From assembly GCF_028765165.1 (NCBI RefSeq), contig NZ_JARADB010000001.1, positions 620,001-684,000 of the forward strand: a stretch of 64,000 bases of DNA, written 5' to 3'. A program made the translations under genes and the position numbers. Numbering within the stretch: the first letter of the stretch is position 1; each line of letters begins with the position of its first letter. The notes beneath the pieces were generated by a model that had not been told where the DNA came from, did not search any database, and saw nothing but the letters and a program-made list of their open reading frames with translations. The stretch comes from Paenibacillus sp. MAHUQ-63. GTDB lineage: Bacteria; Bacillota; Bacilli; Paenibacillales; NBRC-103111. This document shows, one piece after another, positions 8,600-17,164 of the stretch.

Positions 8600-9328
8600 T
8601 CAGACCTCACCGAAGCCCTGAGCGTTCAGGAACGCTTTCATATGCTCGCGCGGCCGCAGCGCTTTGGCCGCCATCTCCTTGGACCAGGTCGTATCGACTT
8701 TCCCCCCGGTCCGCGAGTGCATGTATGCACGGACCGTCTCGTCGTACTTGCGAACGGTATCCGCTTTATACGTATACCGATTCTCATGGCATACGGCCTC
8801 TTGCGGGAGCCGCGGGCGCTGCAGCGGCTCCTGGTCCGGCATGCCGATGCACATGCCGAATACCGGATACACCAGCTGCGGCAAGCCCAGCAGCTGGGAC
8901 ACTTCGGCGGGCTTGTTGCGCAGCCCGCCGATGTAGACGACGCCGAGACCGAGGGACTCGGCGGCCACGGCTGCATTCTGCGCAGCGAGTGCAGCGTCGA
9001 CGGTGGCAATGACGAGATTCTCGGCATTGCCGGTCACAGGCGTGTCCGCGTGCAGGCGGACCGCTTGGGCGTAGCGGTGCAGGTCCGCGCACCAGACGAG
9101 AAACTCCGGGCATTCGCTCACATAGGCCTGATTGCCGGCAAGCTCGGCAAGCCGTTCCCTCAGCCCGCCGTCCGTAACGCGGATGACGCTGTATGCCTGC
9201 ATATTGCTGGACGTCGACGCCGCTTGGGCGGCGAGCAGAATCGCGTTCAATTGCTGAGATGGCACAGGCTCATCTTTAAACTTGCGGATCGAGCGATGAT
9301 TTTGCAGCAGCTGGATCGTCTCGTTCAT
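8600..9328 (-). CDS. NADPH-dependent flavin nitroreductase (NfsA/NfrA-like)
   Basis: This FMN-dependent reductase of the nitroreductase superfamily reduces quinones, nitroaromatics or free flavin with NAD(P)H. Diagnostic parts are NHRSIRKFKDEPV near the N-terminus (FMN phosphate binding), AAQAASTSSNMQAYSVI, GLGVVYIGGLRN, and a C-terminal region with RYTYKAD. The 242-aa length is typical of the NfsA/NfrA group. The start chosen is ATG at 9328, about nine bases after AAGGAAGG; an upstream in-frame TTG overlaps that site. It is 30 bp downstream of a luciferase-like monooxygenase gene, so the two are probably co-transcribed and may share flavin. Confidence 0.88.
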   Translation of the reverse strand: MNETIQLLQNHRSIRKFKDEPVPSQQLNAILLAAQAASTSSNMQAYSVIRVTDGGLRERLAELAGNQAYVSECPEFLVWCADLHRYAQAVRLHADTPVTGNAENLVIATVDAALAAQNAAVAAESLGLGVVYIGGLRNKPAEVSQLLGLPQLVYPVFGMCIGMPDQEPLQRPRLPQEAVCHENRYTYKADTVRKYDETVRAYMHSRTGGKVDTTWSKEMAAKALRPREHMKAFLNAQGFGEV

Positions 9329-9358
9329 AAGCAACAACCTTCCTTGGCTCTATGGATT

Positions 9359-10357
9359 TTACAACTCTCTCATAACTTCGGCTACGATTTGGAACGATCT
9401 CAACCGGGCATCATGATCATAAATCTGCCCGGCAATCATCCATTCGTCCGCTTTGGTGCGTTCTCCAAGCGCTTGCAGCTTCTCCTTGACGGTATTCCTG
9501 CTGCCGATCATAGAGAAGCTTAATTGTTGCTGCACGTAAGCTTTCTCTTGAGGGGTCCACAGCTGATCCATATCATCTACGGGAGGGCTCATCAGCATGC
9601 CGGTCCGGCCGCGGATCATATTAAGAAATTGCTGCTGCTGCGAGGTAGCCAGCCGATGCGCTTCCGCATCCGTGTCAGCGGCGATAATATTGATTCCTAC
9701 CATGGCGTAAGGGCGTTCCAGCGCCTCGGAGGGGCGGAAGCCGCCGCGGTATAGCTCCAGTGCTGGAAGCAGGAAATCCGGAGCGAAATGGCTGGCGAAA
9801 GCGAACGGAAGCCCCAGCTGTCCTGCCAATTGCGCACTGAAGCCGCTGGAGCCCAGCAGCCAAATCGGAATGTTCGCCCCTTCTCCGGGGACTGCCCGCA
9901 CGCCCGGCATACCGGTTCCCAGCGACGGATCCAAATAGCCGCGAAGTTCGCTGAGCATTTCGGGAAAGTCATGTCCGTCGCTCCCCAGCCCTCGCCGCAG
10001 CGCGCGCGCTGCCAGCTGATCGGATCCCGGGGCTCTGCCCAAGCCCAGATCGATGCGGCCCGGGTAGAGAGCATCCAACGTCCCGAACTGCTCGGCGATG
10101 ATAAGCGGAGCATGGTTGGGCAGCATAATACCACCGGAGCCGACACGAATGGTCTTCGTACCGCTTGCGACATGTGAAATCACCAGAGAGGTGGCGGAGC
10201 TGGCGATTCCCGGCATGTTGTGGTGTTCAGCCAGCCAGTAACGGCGGTAGCCCCACTCCTCAGCATGCTTGGCCAAATCCAGCGAGCGCCGAAAAGAATC
10301 TCTTGGCGTCCCGCCTTCGATAACGGGCGCCAGGTCCAGAATCGAGATTGGAATCAT
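9359..10357 (-). CDS. LLM-class flavin-dependent oxidoreductase
   Basis: This is a bacterial luciferase-like TIM-barrel monooxygenase of the single-subunit MsnO8 type. Motifs include [56 protein letters not shown] and [11 protein letters not shown], all characteristic of the subgroup. The protein is 332 aa, the usual length. Substrate unknown. The ATG follows GGAGGG. It is divergent from namA and upstream of the nitroreductase, which could supply reduced flavin. A 14-bp tandem repeat lies just upstream of its start. Confidence 0.88.
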   Translation of the reverse strand: MIPISILDLAPVIEGGTPRDSFRRSLDLAKHAEEWGYRRYWLAEHHNMPGIASSATSLVISHVASGTKTIRVGSGGIMLPNHAPLIIAEQFGTLDALYPGRIDLGLGRAPGSDQLAARALRRGLGSDGHDFPEMLSELRGYLDPSLGTGMPGVRAVPGEGANIPIWLLGSSGFSAQLAGQLGLPFAFASHFAPDFLLPALELYRGGFRPSEALERPYAMVGINIIAADTDAEAHRLATSQQQQFLNMIRGRTGMLMSPPVDDMDQLWTPQEKAYVQQQLSFSMIGSRNTVKEKLQALGERTKADEWMIAGQIYDHDARLRSFQIVAEVMREL

Positions 10358-10371
10358 AGGGTGTTCCCTCC

Positions 10372-10399
10372 ATTGTATTCAACATATTGTATTCAACAT
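10372..10399. repeat. Tandem 14-bp repeat in the LLM/namA divergent promoter region
   Basis: ATTGTATTCAACAT occurs twice head to tail (10372-10385 and 10386-10399) just upstream of the LLM oxidoreductase. Further right (10422-10487) two related stretches resembling TACTTTTTGATACTAT and TACTTGTAATTCATACTA may be regulator sites serving namA; this is visual only. Confidence 0.55.
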
Positions 10400-10542
10400 A
10401 TTTTTCACGACATTTGTACGGTATACTTTTTGATACTATCTTACAAAAAAGTGGGTACTTGTAATTCATACTATAACACACCATAATACTTTGTAATAGC
10501 CGAGCGCTATTGCAGGTTTAATTTCATGAGGAGGTACTTCGC

Positions 10543-11571
10543 TTGAAAAAAGATTTGTTCTCATCTTACGATCTCAAAGGTTTGCATATACGAAACCGCA
10601 TCGTCATGGCGCCTATGTGCCAATATTCCGTAACTGCCAAGGACGGGAAGCCGAATGATTGGCATTACGTCCACTATCTCTCCCGGGCCATCGGCGGCAC
10701 CGGACTCATCATTATGGAAATGACCGACGTGCATCCGGACGGCCGAATCACGGACATGGACCTTGGCTTATGGTCCGACGAGCACATTCCTGCCTTCGCC
10801 AAAATCATCGACGGCGTCCATGCGCACGGCGCCAAAATCGGCATCCAAATCGCTCACGCCGGCCGCAAAGCCGAGGATGCGGAGGTGCCCGTAGCGCCTT
10901 CGGCCATCGCGTTCCCCGGCTATCCCAAAACGCCGCGGGCGCTGACGACCGCTGAAGTGCAGGAGGTCGTACAGCAGTTTGGCGCCGCCGCCCGCCGCGC
11001 GGTGCAAGCCGGCGTAGACACGATCGAGCTGCACGGCGCCCATGGCTATCTCATCCACCAATTCCAATCGCCGCTCACGAACCGCCGGGACGATGTGTAC
11101 GGCCAAGATCTCGCCCGCTTCGGCACGGAAGTGATTGCTGCGGTGAGAAAGGAAATGCCGGCGGATATGCCGCTTATTTTCCGTATTTCCGCCGTTGAAT
11201 ATGCCGATGGCGGCTACGATATCGATCACGCCATCCATTTGGCGCATGCTTACCGCGCAGCCGGCGTCGACGCGTTTCACGTAAGCTCCGGCGGGGAAGG
11301 CCCCGCGGGCGTTAGGAAACCGGGCAACTTCCCCGGTTATCAAGTGCCGTTCGCCCGGCAGATCCGCGAAGCGGTGCAGGTGCCGGTAATCGCTGTCGGC
11401 ATGCTGGAGGATCCGGAGCTCGCCAACTGCATTATCGGCAATGAAGATGCCGATCTCGTGGCCGTTGCCCGCGGCTTGCTGCGCAATCCGTACTGGGCGG
11501 CGCATGCGGCTGTGCAGTTTGACCAGCGCGAACAGGCGCACATCCCGCCGCAGTATACGCGCGGGTATTGA
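10543..11571 (+). CDS. namA: NADPH dehydrogenase NamA (old yellow enzyme, YqjM type)
   Basis: NamA is an FMN-containing ene-reductase that reduces activated double bonds with NADPH and serves in detoxification. The protein (342 aa) reproduces the YqjM signature: Cys26 and Tyr28 in APMCQYS, and His164/His167 in the substrate-binding HGAHGYLIHQF, at the same residue numbers as in Bacillus YqjM. RGLLRNPYW near the C-terminus is the FMN phosphate region. The start is TTG at 10543, seven bases after AGGAGGT. It is divergent from the LLM oxidoreductase and followed by a palindromic repeat element. Confidence 0.96.
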   Translation: MKKDLFSSYDLKGLHIRNRIVMAPMCQYSVTAKDGKPNDWHYVHYLSRAIGGTGLIIMEMTDVHPDGRITDMDLGLWSDEHIPAFAKIIDGVHAHGAKIGIQIAHAGRKAEDAEVPVAPSAIAFPGYPKTPRALTTAEVQEVVQQFGAAARRAVQAGVDTIELHGAHGYLIHQFQSPLTNRRDDVYGQDLARFGTEVIAAVRKEMPADMPLIFRISAVEYADGGYDIDHAIHLAHAYRAAGVDAFHVSSGGEGPAGVRKPGNFPGYQVPFARQIREAVQVPVIAVGMLEDPELANCIIGNEDADLVAVARGLLRNPYWAAHAAVQFDQREQAHIPPQYTRGY

Positions 11572-11625
11572 TGCCGGCAGGCTGCCGCTAAGGCCTTGAA
11601 GCGCATTATCGCACCTCCGCTTCTC

Positions 11626-11760
11626 GCTAACGGACCCGGCTGCTCTTATTCCATGGATTTGAACCGTTTAGAAATTCTAACGGACACCGGCGCCGCTATT
11701 TGTCAATTTCGGCCCGTTTTCGCGCCGAAACCGGTAAATAAGATCGTCTGTGTCCGTTAG
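11626..11760. repeat. Palindromic intergenic element, copy 1
   Basis: CTAACGGACAC (11677-11687) and GTGTCCGTTAG (11750-11760) are complementary arms of a roughly 84-nt hairpin, with further pairing inside (TATTTG with AAATA, TTTCGG with CCGAAA). It is preceded by a GCTAACGGAC block at 11626. The same two-part layout recurs at 24.25-24.44 kb and in the 62.6-63.66 kb tandem array. Confidence 0.85.
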
Positions 11761-11922
11761 ATTCTGTTCCATCCGGGCCAGCCGACAAGGAGATGCAACG
11801 CCACGGGAGGTCGTCCGATCCGGGTCGCCGCACCCGAAGCCGGCTCTTCCATGGGCAATCTGCATGTCTCGGGTAGCGCAGCCTCCGCAGTATGCGCAGC
11901 TTGACATACCGCCTTTAACACC

Positions 11923-11968
11923 AAAAAAAGGTGTCCCCAGCTATCACAGCTTCGGGACACCTTTTTTT
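11923..11968. terminator. Bidirectional terminator between namA and acyltransferase
   Basis: A perfect 15-bp stem (11923-11937 with 11954-11968) runs from seven A residues through GGTGTCCC to GGGACACC and seven T residues. It therefore has a T run on both strands. The minus-strand acyltransferase stop codon begins where the stem ends. Confidence 0.9.
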
Positions 11969-13026
11969 CATCTCAAACCCAACATTTTCCGCGCTTTGCG
12001 GTACAGCAGCGTCAGTCCCCAAGGAATGACGACGATCAGTACGAGCACCAGGACGTTATACAAATGAAACATCACGATCGAGCCCGGCATTTGAATGGTA
12101 TACTTCCACATGGAAAGCAGTGCCGGATGCATCAAATAGACGCCAAACGACACGGAGCCGAGAGAAACGAAGAAGCTCGCGACCCGCGGGGCGTGCTGCA
12201 GCAGCCACTTCCCGCACCAGATGAAGCTGACGCCGATGCCCACGCTGTAAAGCAGCCACAAGAGCTCAAACCACGTGTTCTCGAAGGTATACCCTTTGAG
12301 CCCCAAGAGATAGAGTCCTGTGTACACAAGTCCGGCAAGCACCGATGCCGGCAGTACCCACCCTTTGTTCCTCTCCAGCCAAGCGCGGAAAGCTCCATAA
12401 TTCATCCCGATGGCGCCGCCGATGAGAAAATAGCCGAAGTACGTGACGCACAGCTCCGGTTTATGGGCGATCGAGCCGAACCAGTGGCTGTAGACGTAAA
12501 CGCCTGCTTGAATAGCTAGTCCCCACAGGGCCAGCGTTTTGCGGAACCATGCCGCATTCCTGACCGCCCAGACGAGCAGCGGAAACAGCAGATAGAACTG
12601 CACGATAATAATCATGAAATACAAATGATAACCGGAATCGGCCCATTTCAGCTGCTCCAGGAATACGCGGATATCGATCTTCACCGGATGTCCCGGCGTC
12701 CAGAGCCACGGGTTGTACATATAGTAGAAAAACGACCACACAATGTAAGGGACCAGCACCTGTCTGACGCGCTTCCAATAGAACACGCCGGCCTGCTTGG
12801 CGCTCCAATTATCCGTATAAATGTAGAACAACACGATGCCGCTTAAAAAAATGAAAACGGGCACAGCGAAATAGCTGATTTTGTTCCAAAATAAAATGAG
12901 CAGCTGCGAGCTGCTTCCCGCAAGCGTCGGGTCCACGGTCCAATCGGCCGTTACGTGAATGGTGACGACAGCCAGAATGGCAAGCGCTCTAACGATCTCG
13001 AGCTCCGTAATCTTTTGTTTGGCCAT
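11968..13026 (-). CDS. Acyltransferase 3 family membrane protein
   Basis: Members of this integral-membrane family transfer acyl groups to cell-envelope sugars or polymers. The protein has about ten hydrophobic segments. The N-terminal signature is [20 protein letters not shown], with the conserved arginine and histidine; [16 protein letters not shown] and [18 protein letters not shown] are typical family segments. [11 protein letters not shown] occurs near the C-terminus. The start chosen is ATG at 13026; a TTG ten codons upstream lacks a well-spaced site. The gene stands alone, so the substrate cannot be inferred. Confidence 0.88.
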   Translation of the reverse strand: MAKQKITELEIVRALAILAVVTIHVTADWTVDPTLAGSSSQLLILFWNKISYFAVPVFIFLSGIVLFYIYTDNWSAKQAGVFYWKRVRQVLVPYIVWSFFYYMYNPWLWTPGHPVKIDIRVFLEQLKWADSGYHLYFMIIIVQFYLLFPLLVWAVRNAAWFRKTLALWGLAIQAGVYVYSHWFGSIAHKPELCVTYFGYFLIGGAIGMNYGAFRAWLERNKGWVLPASVLAGLVYTGLYLLGLKGYTFENTWFELLWLLYSVGIGVSFIWCGKWLLQHAPRVASFFVSLGSVSFGVYLMHPALLSMWKYTIQMPGSIVMFHLYNVLVLVLIVVIPWGLTLLYRKARKMLGLR

Positions 13027-13149
13027 AACGGTTTCAAATCCTCTTTTCCTATTCAATCCCTTTAACTATAGACAGTTTAGACATTTTTCGCAACATCGCC
13101 TCTCATGTGCAAAAAGGCCCCTATTCAGCGAGAATAGGAACCTTTTGGA

Positions 13150-13722
13150 TTAAACAGGACGGGTCTCTTGTTTCAGTGTTTGACGTTTGCGCGGTCGCAT
13201 TGCGGCGCGAACGACGGTCAGACCGGCCAAAGCAAGTCCCGTCAATATATACATCATTTTGATCATAGGGTTCGAGCTGTCGGTGCCTAGATATAATCCG
13301 TGTATCAAGGCCATTGCGAAGACCGGATAAGCGAGCAAGTGCAGCGCAAACCAAAGCTTTCTCTTCAGCTTCTGGCGAATATCCGTCGTGAAAATAAGCA
13401 GCAGCAAGCCATATAAAGCCAGCGAACCGATCCCGTTCAAGGCAGGTGACTGCTTGGCAGCGAAAGGAACCCAGATCTCCCTCGACTGAAAGGGCATGTA
13501 CGTATCGATAATCAAGAGAACCGCATGCAGCAAAGCCAAGCCGGTTCCCAGCTGATTCGCAGACGTATGCCATCGCTGCATCTGCGCTTTGGTACGGCCC
13601 TTCCACTGCGGGAAGCTGTACAAAATGCCAAGCGCCATCCCGATAAATAAACTGAGATAGGCTAGAATACCGAACAGCCGGATCAACGTCCAACTCGGCA
13701 AATCAACGAGAAATTGAATCAT
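13150..13722 (-). CDS. Ferric-reductase-like transmembrane protein
   Basis: The 190-aa membrane protein has about six hydrophobic helices. Histidines occur at helix positions expected for b-type haem ligation (QRWHTSANQLGTGLALLHAV, LWFALHLLAYPVFAMALIHG), as in the ferric reductase/MsrQ-like domain. The ATG at 13722 follows GAAAGGAG and lies inside the end of apbE, so the two genes overlap by 20 bp and are likely coupled. Paired with ApbE it suggests a flavin-linked membrane electron-transfer system. No NAD-binding domain is present in this polypeptide. Confidence 0.8.
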   Translation of the reverse strand: MIQFLVDLPSWTLIRLFGILAYLSLFIGMALGILYSFPQWKGRTKAQMQRWHTSANQLGTGLALLHAVLLIIDTYMPFQSREIWVPFAAKQSPALNGIGSLALYGLLLLIFTTDIRQKLKRKLWFALHLLAYPVFAMALIHGLYLGTDSSNPMIKMMYILTGLALAGLTVVRAAMRPRKRQTLKQETRPV

Positions 13723-14734
13723 AGCGAATCCCGCTCCTTTCTTCTTCCGCATCGTATACATAGTCCGCTTGAAGTCCCACCCACCTGCCGGTGGATGTGC
13801 CGGCGAGAGGCTTCGCATGATGAAGCGCTCCATCCGCCGTATAGATAAGAGCTTCCAGCCGCGGCGCACGGCTGCGCAATAGCGGCAGCCCTTCCTCTAC
13901 CCCCAGGATACACATCACTTTGGCCCAAATCTCGCATTCGATCAAATCCCCGCCAACGACCGAACATTGCAGCACCGCGGAACGGCTTGGCTCCATGGTA
14001 CGGGAATCGATAAGATGATGCATACTTCCCTTGGATGTCTTCCAGCTTCGCTTCTGCGTGCTGGACGTGGCGACCGCTCCGGTTTCCAGCAGGAGCATGA
14101 CTTCGTCGAACGGCTTATCGCGCGCCACTTCGGGCGGATCGATCGCAATCACCCAAGGCTGCTCGCCCGTGGCGCCACCCCATGCTTGCATATCGCCCCC
14201 GGCGTTCACAAGCCCCCTTGCCGCTTGGCCCTCCCTGCGAAGACGGTTAGACAATTCGCGAACCGTCCAGCTTTTCACAATGCCTCCCAAATCAATCTGC
14301 TGATGGGCCGGCATCTGTACGGACAGCATGGCTTGATTCAAGTCCAGCTGCAAGTCGTCCGGACGGGAATAAGCGAGTCTCGGCGCTGGATCTATCTGTA
14401 TGTCTTCTGCATGTTGAATGGATTCGAAGGTACGCCGGTACCCGGCATGTGCGAGGGCCGGAAGAATACCGATATGGAAAATGCCTTCCGTTACTTCATA
14501 ATAATGCCGGCAAAGCTCAAGCACGTTCATCATGTCCTGCGATATCATACACCTGCTGCCTGCCAACCGGTTCAATGAAGAGCATTCGCTCTCAGGCAGG
14601 AATCTGCTGAATCTCCGTTCGGCGTTTGCGAAGTAGGCACGGATTTCCTGCTCTAGCAAAGTCCCGCCGTTCTCCCCGCTCAGCAAAACTTGAATATCCG
14701 TGTTCATCGAACGAAAGCTGATCTCCTCAAGCAT
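13703..14734 (-). CDS. apbE: FAD:protein FMN transferase (ApbE)
   Basis: ApbE moves FMN from FAD onto a threonine or serine of an extracytoplasmic protein. The protein (343 aa) has the family motifs FSRFLPESECSSLNRLA, IDLGGIVKSWTV (equivalent to the DxGGIAKG loop), LVNAGGDMQAWG, and GAVATSSTQKR followed by HLIDSRT, which bind FAD and magnesium. There is no obvious lipoprotein signal at the N-terminus, unlike many homologues, so a cytoplasmic-facing or differently exported form is possible. It is 24 bp downstream of a small serine-rich membrane protein and overlaps the ferric-reductase-like gene. No flavinylation acceptor motif (D-[ST]-[ILV]-[ST]-G-A-[ST]) was seen nearby. Confidence 0.9.
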   Translation of the reverse strand: MLEEISFRSMNTDIQVLLSGENGGTLLEQEIRAYFANAERRFSRFLPESECSSLNRLAGSRCMISQDMMNVLELCRHYYEVTEGIFHIGILPALAHAGYRRTFESIQHAEDIQIDPAPRLAYSRPDDLQLDLNQAMLSVQMPAHQQIDLGGIVKSWTVRELSNRLRREGQAARGLVNAGGDMQAWGGATGEQPWVIAIDPPEVARDKPFDEVMLLLETGAVATSSTQKRSWKTSKGSMHHLIDSRTMEPSRSAVLQCSVVGGDLIECEIWAKVMCILGVEEGLPLLRSRAPRLEALIYTADGALHHAKPLAGTSTGRWVGLQADYVYDAEEERSGIRYDSISR

Positions 14735-14758
14735 GGCGCTTCACCCCCTCATCCATTT

Positions 14759-15106
14759 CTAAGAAGCATGACTTCTCGCGTGCGGCGTTAGTTGCGACTG
14801 TGAGGAACTGGAACTTGATCCTGAACTCGATCCTGAACTTGAACTTGATCCCGAACCGGAACCGGAGTCCGCCATGCCTCCCGCTATGCGGGAATGATTC
14901 CTGCCCCTTCGCTCTCCGTTCGGCTGAATCCGATTCGTATTGGGTGAAGCTTCCTTCTGAGCGACGACAGGAGCACTCTTGGCTGATGCTGCCGCGACGA
15001 CCGCCTCCTGGAATTGAGGGCTCTCTTGCACCTCTTGAAATAAATAGAAGAGAAGGACGCCTATACCTATACCGAACTGCCATTTCGTCCATTTGGATTT
15101 TCTCAT
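14759..15106 (-). CDS. Membrane-anchored Ser/Gly-rich small protein
   Basis: The 115-aa protein has one N-terminal membrane helix (FGIGIGVLLFYLF) after a basic start (MRKSKWTKW). An Ala/Pro linker and a low-complexity Ser/Gly tail follow. No domain was recognised. A strong AAGGAGGGG site precedes the ATG. It is the first gene of the presumed operon with apbE and the ferric-reductase-like gene. It could be an extracytoplasmic partner or the flavin acceptor, but no acceptor motif is visible, so this is inference from position only. Confidence 0.65.
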   Translation of the reverse strand: MRKSKWTKWQFGIGIGVLLFYLFQEVQESPQFQEAVVAAASAKSAPVVAQKEASPNTNRIQPNGERRGRNHSRIAGGMADSGSGSGSSSSSGSSSGSSSSSSQSQLTPHARSHAS

Positions 15107-15224
15107 TGCCTTCGCCCCTCCTTGTCTGCCTGTATGATCTCATTATAATGGCACAACAGCCCGGAAGCCTGAGCACTGCCTTAGCGTAAACTGAAAATAC
15201 ACTGAAAAATAACCGTTCCTGAGC

Positions 15225-15276
15225 AAAAAAAAAGACTATCCGGCCATCGTATAAGTACGATTCCACCGAATAGTCT
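15225..15276 (-). terminator. Terminator of yheA
   Basis: AGACTATCCGG (15233-15243) pairs with CCGAATAGTCT (15266-15276) with one mismatch. On the minus strand the stem is followed by nine T residues. It lies seven bases after the yheA stop codon. Confidence 0.85.
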
Positions 15277-15282
15277 GACTTC

Positions 15283-15618
15283 CTAATTCATCATCGCTTG
15301 CAGCGGCTCCGCAATGATCCGCTGAACGTCCTCCAGGACGACGGATAACCGCCGCTCCGCATCGAACAGTTGCTTAATGCCGGGATTCAATGCCAGCGTG
15401 TCATACAGCTTCTGCAGCTGTTCCAATTCTTCTTGCGGCGGCATGCCGCCTGCAGCCATCTTCTGCTGAAGCTCGCTTTGCCGCTGACGGAAATTGTCCA
15501 GCAACTGGCTGCTGGCCGTATCCCCATTGATTTTGGATCTTATTGCCAGCATATCCTGATACTCGCTGCTTTCTCTGATCGCTTTGGCCAGCTCGTAAGC
15601 CTTGTCATGTACATTCAT
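15283..15618 (-). CDS. yheA: YlbF/YheA family protein (UPF0342)
   Basis: This 111-aa all-helical cytoplasmic protein belongs to the YlbF/YmcA/YheA group. The pattern is HDKAYELAKAIRESSEYQ, a central NFRQRQSELQQKMAAGG, and a C-terminal LFDAERRLSVVLEDVQRII. YlbF and YmcA act in mRNA processing complexes in Bacillus; the YheA role is unknown. In Bacillus subtilis yheA also neighbours yheC/yheD, and here it is divergent from the five-gene YheC/YheD array. A clear AAGGAGG site precedes the ATG. Confidence 0.82.
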   Translation of the reverse strand: MNVHDKAYELAKAIRESSEYQDMLAIRSKINGDTASSQLLDNFRQRQSELQQKMAAGGMPPQEELEQLQKLYDTLALNPGIKQLFDAERRLSVVLEDVQRIIAEPLQAMMN

Positions 15619-15689
15619 TGCGTTTGCCTCCTTATTATACTTCCATACGGTTGGGCTTTTCCCAGTGCAGTTTCGAACATATCCCTAAG

Positions 15690-15718
15690 AACCATTAGAT
15701 ATATGTCCTCATATGATG
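15690..15718 (+). promoter_or_regulatory. Sigma-K-like promoter for the YheC/YheD array
   Basis: AACC (15690-15693), a 16-bp spacer, then CATATGATG (15710-15718) matches the sigma-K consensus mACm-N16-CATAnnnTA with a single mismatch at the last base. It lies 60 bp upstream of the first coat-type ATP-grasp gene. Late mother-cell expression would fit the product family. Confidence 0.55.
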
Positions 15719-15778
15719 GAGTAGTTTACTTTGCTTAAACAGCAATGCCATTTTTGATGCTGGAAGGAGTGTTCGCTA

Positions 15779-17155
15779 TTGACCAGGACGAAAGTCGGAA
15801 TATCCATTCATGGCACCAGCATCTATTTGGATGATCGGACCGTTGTTCTAAGTGAAGCCATTGCAAGAAAATGGAAAGTTCCGTCCAACCAATCGATGAC
15901 CCTGCGTTTTGGCTCTGCCAAACAGGATGTTAAAGTCATCACCGCCGCTACATCGAACAGTTTGCGGTTCAATCCTGTCCTCGCTACCAAGATCGGTATT
16001 CATCAAGGGGCTCGGCTTAATCTCCATTATAGGCAAAATGTGGGCACCTTGTCGATTGGACCTTTGATTGGCGTAATGATCAGCCGTGTTTATACGAGTT
16101 CGCCCGATCGCCCATTTGGTGCTATTACCGCTTTTTGTAAAGAAATGACGGATGCATGTGAACGTTATGGGGCCGTCGTATGCTTCTTCCCGCCAGGTGA
16201 AATGCATGCCAATGCCAGCTCCATTTCTGCGTATTCGTATTCCAATGGTTCCTGGAGCAAAAAAACGTTTCCGATTCCCAATGTGATCTATAACCGGCTC
16301 ACCTCGCGCAAGTATGAGAACCTGCCGAACGTTCAACAATTTCTGAAAGATGCCAAAGCCCGTCACGGGACGGAGGTTTTCAATGAGAAATATTTGAACA
16401 AAACGGAAGTGTTCGACGCCCTGCGCAAAGAGAGCTCTCTGCATGGATATTTGCCGGAATCCTACCTCTTCAAAAATTATCAAATGCTCAAATCGATGGC
16501 TTCCCGCCATCCCGTCCTGTTCCTCAAGCCGATCACCGGCTCCCTGGGGAAAGGGATCATTCGGATTCGCCGGGAAACCGGCGATGCGTATACGTGTCAT
16601 TATACGAACCTAACCGGTGTGCGCAAACAAACCTTTCCGTCCCTTACCGCGCTATTCCAAGCGATCTCCGGCAAGCTCAAGACCCAACGCTATCAGCTGC
16701 AGCAAGGACTTGATCTGATTACAACCGAAGGGAAGTCAGTCGATTTCCGTTCGCTCGTTCAGCGGGGGGCCAAAGGGGAATGGGGCGTCACTTCCATCGT
16801 TGGACGGATTGCGGGCAGCCAGCACTTCGTCTCCAATCTGGCAAGAGGCGGCACACTCACGAATGTGACAGGAGCGCTGGCCAAAACTTCGTTCTCGTCC
16901 GCCGCCCGCGTATCCATTATGGCACGCTTACGGAAGGCATCGCTCGAAATCGCTAAGGGGGTCGAGAACCAGATTCCGAGCCATTTCGGCGAACTCGGCA
17001 TCGATCTGGCCGTCGACCGTAACGGCAAGGTTTGGCTGCTCGAGGTGAACTCCAAGCCTTCCAAAGATGATAATACACCGCTGAACAATGAGAAGAAGAT
17101 TAGACCGTCCGTGAAACAACTCGTGCAGTATGCAAAATATTTGGCGAAAATCTGA
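15779..17155 (+). CDS. YheC/YheD-family ATP-grasp spore coat-associated protein 1 (long form)
   Basis: This is an ATP-grasp protein of the YheC/YheD family, which in Bacillus are coat-associated proteins made in the mother cell. The long form (458 aa) has an N-terminal beta-rich domain of about 85 residues, then SIGPLIGVMI and the ATP-grasp fold. The nucleotide loop FLKPITGSLGKGIIRIRR is near residue 249. The metal-binding strand ELGIDLAVDRNGKVWLLEVN is near 404-423, ending in NSKPS. These residues suggest active ATP-dependent carboxylate-amine ligation; the substrate is unknown. The TTG start follows GGAAGGAG. It is first of five tandem paralogues. Confidence 0.85.
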   Translation: MTRTKVGISIHGTSIYLDDRTVVLSEAIARKWKVPSNQSMTLRFGSAKQDVKVITAATSNSLRFNPVLATKIGIHQGARLNLHYRQNVGTLSIGPLIGVMISRVYTSSPDRPFGAITAFCKEMTDACERYGAVVCFFPPGEMHANASSISAYSYSNGSWSKKTFPIPNVIYNRLTSRKYENLPNVQQFLKDAKARHGTEVFNEKYLNKTEVFDALRKESSLHGYLPESYLFKNYQMLKSMASRHPVLFLKPITGSLGKGIIRIRRETGDAYTCHYTNLTGVRKQTFPSLTALFQAISGKLKTQRYQLQQGLDLITTEGKSVDFRSLVQRGAKGEWGVTSIVGRIAGSQHFVSNLARGGTLTNVTGALAKTSFSSAARVSIMARLRKASLEIAKGVENQIPSHFGELGIDLAVDRNGKVWLLEVNSKPSKDDNTPLNNEKKIRPSVKQLVQYAKYLAKI

Positions 17156-17164
17156 GGTGAAACC

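Noticed and set aside
14727..15266. 179-aa minus-strand frame overlapping the Ser-rich protein gene
   Set aside because: The overlapping frame 14759-15106 has the strong AAGGAGGGG site and a membrane helix; this one has neither.
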